A stretch of 52,931 nucleotides of DNA. It comes from an uncultured Bacteroidales bacterium. GTDB lineage: Bacteria; Bacteroidota; Bacteroidia; Bacteroidales; Paludibacteraceae. The DNA is taken from NCBI GenBank assembly GCA_900320865.1, contig ONTT01000012.1:1-52931 (forward strand), read 5' to 3'. Shown one piece after another: positions 40,105 through 47,939 of this stretch. The translations under genes were made by a program, and so were the position numbers. A model generated the notes under the pieces. It was not told where the DNA came from. It made no database searches and saw only the letters and a program-made list of their open reading frames with translations. The stretch's first letter is position 1, and every line of letters begins with the position of its first letter.

Positions 40105-41451
40105 ATGGAACAATTTGTACATTCAGCATGGTCGCTAATTCCGTTCGGACTCATGCTTCTGATGATTGCGATCGGTCCGCTGGTGGCCGAACATTGGTGG
40201 GAGAAGAACACCAACAAACTTATTGTCTCGCTCTTCTTAGGCGTTCCGGTAGCGGTATGCCTGATTATGGGTGGAATGATGCACGAGTTGGAGCACCAGA
40301 TATTCTTCGACTACGTGCCGTTCATCATCCTTCTGCTGGCGTTGTTTGTCATCACCGGCGGTATTCATTTCTCGGGAGACCTGAAAGCCAAGCCTTGGGT
40401 CAACACCGGTTTCTTGGGCTTGGGCTGGATCTTAGCCTCTATCATGGGTACGACGGGCGCAGCCATGCTGCTTATCCGTCCGCTCATCGAGACCAACAAA
40501 CAACGTGAACACAAGGTTCACACCATCCTTTTCTTCATCGCGCTGGTAGCTAACTGCGGCGGTCTGCTGACCCCGCTGGGCGACCCACCTTTGTTCATGC
40601 TCTTCCTCCGCGGCGCACATTTCTCATGGTTCTTGCACCTTGCTCCGGAATGGGCGGTAACGGGTCTGCTGCTGCTCGGCCTCTATTTCGCGATGGACAC
40701 TTATTATTACAAGAAAGAGCACTGGACCTCTCTCTCCGCTGACTCGCGTGAGGCGACGCCGATGGTAATGAAAGGTACTATCAATTTCGTATATCTGTTA
40801 GGCGTAGTGCTGGCAGTGGCTTTTGTGAACGAAGGAACCATCAAGCAGATGGGTGAAGCAGACGCTCCGCTGTGGCTCAAGTACCTGCGTGAGATAGTGC
40901 TGCTCTCGCTCACAGGTCTCTCGCTCTACACCACCAAGAAAGAGGTGCGTTATGACGACAACAAGTTCAGCTGGACGCCGATTGTAGAGGTAGCCGTTCT
41001 GTTCCTCGGTATCTTCACGACGATGACCCCTGCCCTCGCCTATCTGAAGGCGCACGCAGCCGACCTCGGTTTCACCCACGCATGGCAGTTCTATTACTCG
41101 ACCGGTGCGCTCTCTGCGTTCCTCGATAACACGCCGACAGCCGTTGCCTTCCACGGCGTAGCTTCCGGCCTGCCGGAGTCGCTTGCTGCCGCTGAAGCCG
41201 GTGTCGTAACAGGTATGTTCAACGGCACACCTTTCGTAGCCGGTGTTCCGGAGATACTGCTCAAAGCTATCTCCATCGCGGCTGTGATGTTCGGCTCACT
41301 GACCTATATCGGCAACGGACCTAACTTCATGGTCAAGGCCATCGCAGAGGAGAGCGGCATCAAGATGCCGTCATTCTTCGGCTATATGATTAAGTTCAGT
41401 TTGATCATCTTGTTACCGGTTTATATCATCGTTCAACTCCTCTTTATCTAA
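40105..41451 (+). CDS. nhaD: NhaD-type sodium:proton antiporter
   Basis: 448 aa from ATG 40105, with about eleven or twelve hydrophobic segments. Ion transporter superfamily motifs: N-C-G-G-L-L-T-P-L-G-D-P-P-L near residue 155 and D-N-T-P-T-A-V-A-F near 345, typical of NhaD. Exports sodium in exchange for protons and fits with the sodium-pumping Nqr complex encoded downstream. It is followed immediately by a DedA gene. Confidence 0.9.
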   Translation: MEQFVHSAWSLIPFGLMLLMIAIGPLVAEHWWEKNTNKLIVSLFLGVPVAVCLIMGGMMHELEHQIFFDYVPFIILLLALFVITGGIHFSGDLKAKPWVNTGFLGLGWILASIMGTTGAAMLLIRPLIETNKQREHKVHTILFFIALVANCGGLLTPLGDPPLFMLFLRGAHFSWFLHLAPEWAVTGLLLLGLYFAMDTYYYKKEHWTSLSADSREATPMVMKGTINFVYLLGVVLAVAFVNEGTIKQMGEADAPLWLKYLREIVLLSLTGLSLYTTKKEVRYDDNKFSWTPIVEVAVLFLGIFTTMTPALAYLKAHAADLGFTHAWQFYYSTGALSAFLDNTPTAVAFHGVASGLPESLAAAEAGVVTGMFNGTPFVAGVPEILLKAISIAAVMFGSLTYIGNGPNFMVKAIAEESGIKMPSFFGYMIKFSLIILLPVYIIVQLLFI

Positions 41452-42105
41452 ATGAGTCTCGTTGATAACATTATCACGTGGTACTCGGCGCATATGAACT
41501 ATGCGTCGATTACTGCGTTGATGGCGGTGGAGAGTTCCTTCATCCCCTTTCCGAGCGAAGTGGTCATTCCACCTGCTGCTTTTGTAGCCGGTCAACCGGA
41601 GAGTGTACTGTGTGCAACGGGTAACTATCTTGTGGATGTATTGATCATCGTGCTTTTCGGCACCTTGGGTGCGATGATAGGTGCGATCATCAACTATGGA
41701 TTGAGTGTTTGGCTCGGACGTATTATCATCTATAAGTTTGCGGACAGCAAAGTCGGACACCTTTGTCTGCTCTCGAGCGAGAAGATACAGAAAGCAGAGG
41801 AGTATTTCCGAGAGAAAGGCAATGTATCTACTTTTATCGGTCGATTCATTCCGGGTATCCGTCAATTGATATCCATTCCGGCAGGATTAAGCCGCATGCA
41901 TTTTGGTTCATTCCTTTGGTGGACGTTCCTTGGTGCTTTCATATGGAACTGCATCCTCGCTGCCATTGGCTACGTAGCAGCCGGTCAAATGGACCGTATA
42001 AAAGAATATAGCCACGAACTAAGTGTGGCTATACTGGTACTGCTTGGTGCAGTGATTCTTTATTTTGTAATCAAGAAGATTATTGCTTTAACCAAGCGTA
42101 AATAG
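41452..42105 (+). CDS. DedA family membrane protein
   Basis: 217 aa with about five hydrophobic segments. Features of the DedA/VTT family: F-I-P-F-P-S-E-V-V-I-P near residue 22, an Asn/Gly-rich first loop, F-I-G-R-F-I-P-G-I-R-Q near 125 and G-A-F-I-W-N near 160. Members help maintain membrane potential and several are lipid or undecaprenyl-phosphate flippases. The start abuts the nhaD stop. The 3' end overlaps the convergent gene by 26 nt. Confidence 0.92.
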   Translation: MSLVDNIITWYSAHMNYASITALMAVESSFIPFPSEVVIPPAAFVAGQPESVLCATGNYLVDVLIIVLFGTLGAMIGAIINYGLSVWLGRIIIYKFADSKVGHLCLLSSEKIQKAEEYFREKGNVSTFIGRFIPGIRQLISIPAGLSRMHFGSFLWWTFLGAFIWNCILAAIGYVAAGQMDRIKEYSHELSVAILVLLGAVILYFVIKKIIALTKRK

Positions 42106-43033
42106 CTTTGCGCTTGTCAATTATCTGAGCAAGTACACATCCTGCTATCCAGCCTAAGAGGCAGAAGATCAGCACGATTTGAGAGCGACTGTGAACGGGT
42201 TTTGGATCTACCGTAAAATGGTTCTCCAAAGTCACCGGTGCAGTCGCTAACTGTAAGCGATAATCACTTAACTGCATATGCTTATGCTGACGATAGATTT
42301 CGTTCAGGAACAGACGGATCTTACGATCGCCGTAGAAGTTCACACCCGAACCATTTACATCCGAGGTTAGAGATGTAGTTCCGGCGTTGTAGTAATAAGC
42401 GCTCGTGAGGCTATCCAGTTTAACGGCCTGCTTATGATTGAAGGCTACTTGCTCTTTCAGATTCTCCAGATACACCGCATAGGACTGCTGCATCGCTTCG
42501 TCGGCATTTAACCAGTTCAGCAAGGCGTTCTCCACTTCCGCAACCGTACCTAAACAATATCCGCGTAAACGGAACTGCAGACACAGACGATCGTCCATCT
42601 GGAGACGCAAGGTATCCGTAGGAGAGGATTTACGTTTGAAATCTATCATATCGGCTGTTCCGTCGTGCAAGCAGTCTACTACGCGATAACTCGTAAAGGC
42701 TTCTACTTTGCGATTGTTCAGCAACTGCGCAATACGCACATTGCCGTCGATGAGGGAACCTGTCTGCAACGCAGCGTACTTCTGCTCAAACTGCTGGATG
42801 CTGGGTCCGTTCAGGAAGGCAATCGCGTTGACGCGAAAACAGATATTGTCCGGACGGGTGTGGTACACAGCGGCAGCAATGGCCAACGCCACAACCGGTA
42901 CTACGGTCCACCAATAACGCCATGTCAGACGGATCATGCGGGCGATCACTTCCCATGCTGCTACACATGCTCGACCTATCGCGCGAGCTATCGCCACGCA
43001 GAGGTCCCAAAAATTCATTTCGTGTTGTTCCAT
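42080..43033 (-). CDS. Wzz-like two-TM membrane protein of unknown role
   Basis: 317 aa. A cytoplasmic N-terminus with amphipathic helices (1-38), TM1 ~40-58, a periplasmic domain ~60-285 with helical stretches, and TM2 ~286-306 before a basic tail. This topology resembles chain-length determinant (Wzz) polysaccharide co-polymerases, but the proline-rich TM2 motif is weak. It follows ftsZ by 34 nt (containing a heptamer tract) and is probably cotranscribed with the division genes. A role in envelope assembly is plausible only. Confidence 0.6.
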   Translation of the reverse strand: MEQHEMNFWDLCVAIARAIGRACVAAWEVIARMIRLTWRYWWTVVPVVALAIAAAVYHTRPDNICFRVNAIAFLNGPSIQQFEQKYAALQTGSLIDGNVRIAQLLNNRKVEAFTSYRVVDCLHDGTADMIDFKRKSSPTDTLRLQMDDRLCLQFRLRGYCLGTVAEVENALLNWLNADEAMQQSYAVYLENLKEQVAFNHKQAVKLDSLTSAYYYNAGTTSLTSDVNGSGVNFYGDRKIRLFLNEIYRQHKHMQLSDYRLQLATAPVTLENHFTVDPKPVHSRSQIVLIFCLLGWIAGCVLAQIIDKRKAIYAWLKQ

Positions 43034-43040
43034 ATATCTT

Positions 43041-43068
43041 TAAACTCTAATCTCTAAACGTTAAACTT
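43041..43068 (-). repeat. TAAACNT heptamer tract after ftsZ
   Basis: Plus-strand units TAAACTC, TAATCTC, TAAACGT, TAAACTT, touching the ftsZ stop. Confidence 0.85.
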
Positions 43069-44318
43069 TACTTCCTGCGGATCCACGCAAACGGACTGGT
43101 ACGTTGCGGTTCAGCGGGTTCCTCGGTCTTCGACTCGTCCTCTATCGTGATAACTACTTCGTCGGCTGAAGTAGAAGAACTATGTTCTCTAACCGGTTGG
43201 GGTTCTTTGATGCCTTCTGCGCGAAGCGTATCGCTCAAATCAATCATCTGCGGATTCTCATCCTCCAGTTGCTTCGGCACCTGCGGCGGATAATTGGCAT
43301 CGATCGCCTCTGCAATCGTCTTCTTACCTTCCTCCTCTTCTTCCGAAGGAAGACCATCCACTTTATAACCCGTTGCAATCACGGTCACACGCACTTCTTC
43401 GCCGAGCGTCTCGTCGATCGAAGCCCCCCATTGAACCTCGATATCGTCGCCTACTTCCTGCACGAACTCATTAATCTGGTCGATCTCCTCCATCACGATC
43501 GCATGCTCCGTGGAGCAATAGAACTGCAGCAGGATGCGCTCCGCACCATGCACGTCATTCGTGTTCACGAGCGGCGAGTTCAAGGCATCGTTGATGGCAT
43601 TGGTAATACGCTGATCACCGGATGCGCGACCGATATTCATGATCGCCACACCGCCCTTGCGTAAGGTGTTTCGCACGTCGGCAAAGTCCGTATTGATATA
43701 ACCCGGGACGGTGATGATCTCTGCAATCGCACGCGCAGCATTCGCAACCACGTCGTCCGACTTACTGAAGGCGTTGAGCAGGTTCAGTTCCGGATAGATC
43801 TGTTTCAGTTTCTCATTATTAATAATGAGAAGCGCATCCACATGCTTGGCCAAACGAGCCACACCCGTCATGGCTTTCTCGATCTTCTTCTTGCCTTCAA
43901 ACGCGAACGGAATAGTCACAATACCTACCGTCAGAATACCCATTTCTTGCGCCACTTCGGCTACTACAGCGGATGCACCGGTACCTGTACCGCCACCCAT
44001 GCCGGCAGCCAGAAACAACATCTGGGTACCATCATTCAAGGCCTCGCGGATATGTTCCCTACTCTCCTCTGCGTACTGACGAGCGGTCTCCGGATCGCCA
44101 CCGGCACCTAAACCCGGTCCCAACTGCAGTTTGCTGGGAACAGAACTTTTCACCAGCACCTGACGGTCCGTATTGCATACCAAAAACGATACGTCCTTCA
44201 GTCCTTGACGATGCATGTAGTTCACGGCATTACATCCGCCGCCACCTACACCAATTACCTTAATAATACTATCTTCCGTTAGACCCTCCAACGGCAGTGT
44301 GATCATTTCATCTTCCAT
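43068..44318 (-). CDS. ftsZ: cell division protein FtsZ
   Basis: 416 aa tubulin-like GTPase forming the division ring. N-terminal G-V-G-G-G-G-C-N-A-V-N, the tubulin signature G-G-G-T-G-T-G near residue 110, the T7 loop N-T-D-F-A-D-V, a disordered acidic linker ~325-400 and a basic C-terminal end S-P-F-A-W-I-R-R-K that replaces the canonical partner-binding peptide in this phylum. It lies 1 nt after ftsA in the murC-ftsQ-ftsA-ftsZ order. Confidence 0.97.
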   Translation of the reverse strand: MEDEMITLPLEGLTEDSIIKVIGVGGGGCNAVNYMHRQGLKDVSFLVCNTDRQVLVKSSVPSKLQLGPGLGAGGDPETARQYAEESREHIREALNDGTQMLFLAAGMGGGTGTGASAVVAEVAQEMGILTVGIVTIPFAFEGKKKIEKAMTGVARLAKHVDALLIINNEKLKQIYPELNLLNAFSKSDDVVANAARAIAEIITVPGYINTDFADVRNTLRKGGVAIMNIGRASGDQRITNAINDALNSPLVNTNDVHGAERILLQFYCSTEHAIVMEEIDQINEFVQEVGDDIEVQWGASIDETLGEEVRVTVIATGYKVDGLPSEEEEEGKKTIAEAIDANYPPQVPKQLEDENPQMIDLSDTLRAEGIKEPQPVREHSSSTSADEVVITIEDESKTEEPAEPQRTSPFAWIRRK

Positions 44319-44319
44319 A

Positions 44320-45603
44320 TTACTGTTGATCTATAAACATATCTAATGTTGATTCTTTGACGCGATCGAAGAACCCGGGCTTGCGCACCAACTGGTTCTT
44401 ATGGCTGTCGCGATAATCCTGACCCAACAGAATCGTACCTACCAGCGACGTATATTGCGGCGAGAGGTATTTCTCTTCTGTATCGCGGTGCAACAGTAGG
44501 TTATGTGCACCAAATTGCACTTTCGCAGACGTTAAGCCCTGCAGATACTCCGCCAAACCGCTCAGCATGCTGCCGCCTCCGGTGATATACAGCGTCGATA
44601 TACGACCTTCTACTTTCTTCAACTCCTCCATCAGCGGCGTTAAGATCTCCTGGAGTTTCAGTTCAATAGCCTCCGCTAACTCTCGAGCACTGATTACCAT
44701 GTCGCCACCCATCTCCGGCGAAGCCGGAATACGTAACTTCACTTCCTTGGTCACAAAGGCCGGCGAAGCACAACCGTATTTCTTCTTCAGCACCTCTGCC
44801 GTCGCGAAGTTCATGCCCTGCTGCTCCAACATACGCGTGATATGGTATCCACCCTTGGGCACCACTTTATTCAGCAGGTATTGCCCGCCTTTATACACCG
44901 TTAACGAAGTCGTCTGTGCGCCGAAATCCAGTACTGCACAACCGTTCATCAGAATATGATTGCCGTCGCAGGTAGCAAAAGCGGATAACAGGGTCTCCGG
45001 ACGGACGAACACATGCTCGATGCTACGTCCTGCTTGCGAGAACGATTTTTGCAATTGGGTATCCATCGCTTTGCGACCGTAGAAAGCAATATAATGCGCT
45101 TCTACCAGGGCTGCACGTTGTTCTTCGCTCGGCATCTCATCCTGCTCCACTCCGTCCAACGTGAAATAACTCGGCACAAGGCCCAACACGGCCACTTCCG
45201 GATTACGACGCTCTATCTTCTCCTTGCACTCCAACTCCATCTCATCCAGCAGCGCCTGACTGATCTCTTTCTTACGGGCCTGATCTCGACGGGAATGAAC
45301 GGCTACAATCTGCATCGACTGACCGCCTACCGATACAAAGGCGGTAGGTAACTCCGTCACGCCGATACGGTTAGCTAATAACTTCAGCACCTCTGCAATC
45401 ACATATCCCGCATTACTCGATTGCGTGATGATACCTTGTTCCACGCATACGTTTCCTAATTTCTGAGCACGCTCTTCGACACCCAGCACCTGAAATAAAT
45501 CAGCTGCTATTCGCCGAGCGGCCATCGCACGTACGCTGTCGCTTCCTAAGTCAATTGCCACTAATGGCAATGCGTCTGCTATTTGATTCTGTCTCCTCGC
45601 CAT
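44320..45603 (-). CDS. ftsA: cell division protein FtsA
   Basis: 427 aa actin-like ATPase that tethers FtsZ to the membrane. Phosphate 1 motif A-I-D-L-G-S-D-S-V-R near residue 17, V-L-D-F-G-A-Q-T-T and the adenosine motif I-T-G-G-G-S-M-L-S-G. The C-terminal amphipathic helix (F-F-D-R-V-K-E-S-T-L-D-M-F) is intact. It is between ftsQ and ftsZ. Confidence 0.96.
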   Translation of the reverse strand: MARRQNQIADALPLVAIDLGSDSVRAMAARRIAADLFQVLGVEERAQKLGNVCVEQGIITQSSNAGYVIAEVLKLLANRIGVTELPTAFVSVGGQSMQIVAVHSRRDQARKKEISQALLDEMELECKEKIERRNPEVAVLGLVPSYFTLDGVEQDEMPSEEQRAALVEAHYIAFYGRKAMDTQLQKSFSQAGRSIEHVFVRPETLLSAFATCDGNHILMNGCAVLDFGAQTTSLTVYKGGQYLLNKVVPKGGYHITRMLEQQGMNFATAEVLKKKYGCASPAFVTKEVKLRIPASPEMGGDMVISARELAEAIELKLQEILTPLMEELKKVEGRISTLYITGGGSMLSGLAEYLQGLTSAKVQFGAHNLLLHRDTEEKYLSPQYTSLVGTILLGQDYRDSHKNQLVRKPGFFDRVKESTLDMFIDQQ

Positions 45604-45609
45604 AATTAA

Positions 45610-46347
45610 CTATCGTCCGACTACTTGTCCTCTAAATCGCACATCCAACTCCGTATATTTCTTTCCGGCCATGGCTTCTGTACCTTCATCTAAGAACATA
45701 CGTAGCTTTGCTAACTTCCGCTCATAGCCTTGCATGTTTCCTAATACCACACGGGGTAAACCGCCGCGCAGATACAGATAAATCAACTGAGGTGACTGCA
45801 CATATACGTATCGCACGCGCTCACGCCAATACTTGTTCGTCTGCAACCACTCCGCAAAATCACCTAACGCACCGGATGCTATCTGTACCCCTACTGCACC
45901 GCGTACGACTAACACGCTGTCTTTCACCACGGCTTTAGCAGGCATCACCTGCCGGTTTTCATCTATCAGATAGGTATCGCTGGCCGTCACGACGCGTAAC
46001 AAAGGCACACGTTGCGTCAACCGCACCCGCACTTCTCTTCGCGGCGTCAGGTAACACTCCGTCGTACGCACCAGGTCATGCGCACGGATGGTACGCTCTA
46101 TTCCTTGTAGCGAGATGTTGCGAAGAGCCTTACCTACCGGGTACTGACCTTCCTTCTCTAATAATCCGTTCAGTTCCCTTTCCGTCACATACTGACGTTC
46201 ATCCAAATCTTCTATCGTGTAACGGATCGACTCGCACTTCACAGTGTTCGGTGTCTCACGCACACCCCATATCAGCGCTGCAACCACGATAGCGGCTACC
46301 ACACTGATACCTATTCCCTTCCATATGTTCCGAACACGCTCTGTCAA
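45610..46347 (-). CDS. ftsQ: cell division protein FtsQ
   Basis: 245 aa bitopic divisome protein. A short cytoplasmic N-terminus, one TM (~11-29), then POTRA-like and beta domains (E-R-Q-Y-V-T-E-R-E-L, R-R-E-V-R-V-R-L-T-Q-R-V-P-L). Bridges early and late divisome proteins. The TTG start comes from the heptamer tract; M-T-E-R-V-R-N-I-W-K then leads directly into the TM. Confidence 0.92.
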   Translation of the reverse strand: MTERVRNIWKGIGISVVAAIVVAALIWGVRETPNTVKCESIRYTIEDLDERQYVTERELNGLLEKEGQYPVGKALRNISLQGIERTIRAHDLVRTTECYLTPRREVRVRLTQRVPLLRVVTASDTYLIDENRQVMPAKAVVKDSVLVVRGAVGVQIASGALGDFAEWLQTNKYWRERVRYVYVQSPQLIYLYLRGGLPRVVLGNMQGYERKLAKLRMFLDEGTEAMAGKKYTELDVRFRGQVVGR

Positions 46348-46378
46348 ATCTCAAATCTAAACGCTAAACGTTCAACGC
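46344..46378 (-). repeat. TCAAATC/TAAACGC heptamer tract between murC and ftsQ
   Basis: Plus-strand units TCAAATC, TCAAATC, TAAACGC, TAAACGT, TCAACGC. It supplies the end and stop of murC and the TTG start of ftsQ. Confidence 0.9.
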
Positions 46379-47728
46379 TTGTGCCACATCAGGGACCAAG
46401 CGATCTATATCGCCGGCACCCACAGTGAGTACTACCACCGGTTCCTTACTCTCTGCTACCCGTCGTTTCAACTCTGCGATCAGGTCGGCTTTCTGCACTA
46501 CCGTTCCACCTAACATCTCGCTTGTCACTCCGGGTATCGGTTCTTCTCGCGCCGGATAGATCGGTAATAAGATACACTCATCCAGTGTCCCCAACACCGC
46601 CTTAAATCCGTCCGCAAAATCACGCGTGCGGGTGTAAAGATGCGGCTGGAACACACCGATTAACTTCCGCTCCGGATAGATTTTTCGAATTGAATCAATG
46701 GCCGTAGCAATCTCCTGCGGGTGATGCGCATAGTCGTCGATAAACGCTACTTTCGGCGTATTCACATGGATGTTAAATCGTCTCCAGACACCTTTGAACG
46801 AAGCCACTTGCTGCTTGATCTGCGCTTCCGATACGCCCGTCAGTAATGCCACCGTGATAGCAGCAACGGCGTTCTCGATATTCACCCAGACCGGCACACC
46901 TAACTCGATGTCTCGAATCGTAGCCAAGGGCGATACGTAATCAAAGATGATCTGTCCGTCCCGCACACGTATATTCTCCGCGTTATCCATGCTATAGGTG
47001 TACAGCTTCACACCCGGTTGCAAGCGCGGCTGCAGTTCAAGCCCTTTCTTCATCACCAGTGCACCGGTGATGAGACTCGTATAATGCGCAAACGCATCAC
47101 GATAAGCTTCCGGCGTACCATAGATATCGAGGTGGTCCGGATCTACAGCCGTTACCACTGAGATATAGGGCGTCAGGTGATGAAAACTGCGATCGTATTC
47201 GTCTGCTTCCACTACCACAAACTCACTCTGAGGCTCAATCAACACATTTGTGTTGTAATTTAAACTGATGCCTCCTAAGAACGCATTTACATCCTTCAGC
47301 AGGTGCGCGATCATCGTACTCGTTGTGGTCTTACCGTGTGTACCTGCTACGCAAAGTGCTTTCTTCTCGCGGGTCACCATGCCTAACACTTCGGCCCGCT
47401 TGCGGATATCGAATCCCTGCTTACGCAGATAGGTATAGATCGTATTATCTTCCGGTACTGCAGGCGTACGAACCACTAAGGTATCGGATGGTTTCAAATC
47501 TTCAATCTTCAATCTACAATCATCAATTCTGTCATCATAGATGACAACGATGCCTTCCTTCTCCAATTCCTTCGTCAACTCCGAGGGCGTACGGTCATAT
47601 CCGCACACGCGGTAACGCGCCGTACCGTCTGCTTTGCGCTGACGACTAAAATATCGCGCCAGGCCACTCATGCCGATACCGCCGATCCCTAAGAAAAAGA
47701 GAGTTGATATGTCCTTTTGTGCTAACAT
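46364..47728 (-). CDS. murC: UDP-N-acetylmuramate--L-alanine ligase
   Basis: 454 aa. Adds L-Ala to UDP-MurNAc in peptidoglycan synthesis. The N-terminal G-I-G-G-I-G-M-S-G loop, the ATP loop G-T-H-G-K-T-T-T near residue 127, E-A-D-E-Y-D-R-S-F and the late D-D-Y-A-H-H-P motif are all present. Residues ~67-78 (including D-C-R-L-K-I-E-D-L-K) are encoded by a heptamer tract, and the final L-N-V and stop come from another. It is first in the division operon, with its own promoter. Confidence 0.96.
   Translation of the reverse strand: MLAQKDISTLFFLGIGGIGMSGLARYFSRQRKADGTARYRVCGYDRTPSELTKELEKEGIVVIYDDRIDDCRLKIEDLKPSDTLVVRTPAVPEDNTIYTYLRKQGFDIRKRAEVLGMVTREKKALCVAGTHGKTTTSTMIAHLLKDVNAFLGGISLNYNTNVLIEPQSEFVVVEADEYDRSFHHLTPYISVVTAVDPDHLDIYGTPEAYRDAFAHYTSLITGALVMKKGLELQPRLQPGVKLYTYSMDNAENIRVRDGQIIFDYVSPLATIRDIELGVPVWVNIENAVAAITVALLTGVSEAQIKQQVASFKGVWRRFNIHVNTPKVAFIDDYAHHPQEIATAIDSIRKIYPERKLIGVFQPHLYTRTRDFADGFKAVLGTLDECILLPIYPAREEPIPGVTSEMLGGTVVQKADLIAELKRRVAESKEPVVVLTVGAGDIDRLVPDVAQALNV
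47494..47528 (-). repeat. TTCAATC heptamer tract inside murC
   Basis: Plus-strand units TCAAATC, TTCAATC, TTCAATC, TACAATC, ATCAATT; read on the minus strand as a Lys/Asp/Leu-rich loop. Confidence 0.9.
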
Positions 47729-47754
47729 GATCGCATAATCCTCATTTTCGCCTG

Positions 47755-47785
47755 CAAAATTACTAAAAAAAAATCACTCAGCCAA
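47755..47785 (-). promoter_or_regulatory. promoter of the murC-ftsQAZ operon
   Basis: Minus strand: TTG (47785-47783), 20-nt spacer, TAATTTTG (47762-47755), followed by CAGGCG. Confidence 0.8.
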
Positions 47786-47853
47786 TAGGACACCATTTTT
47801 TTCGCAAATAAGCCCCATAAAACTATTTTTTTTTGGAAAAAGAACGCGCGCGC

Positions 47854-47884
47854 TTGCGTATATAAAATCTTTTTTGTAACTTTG
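47854..47884 (+). promoter_or_regulatory. promoter of the nqr operon
   Basis: TTG (47854-47856), 20-nt spacer, TAACTTTG (47877-47884), followed by CAGCCG and a ~50-nt AT-rich leader. Confidence 0.85.
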
Positions 47885-47939
47885 CAGCCGGTTTTGTTGT
47901 GACCAATTAAAATCAAATTCAAAATAATTTATTAACACT

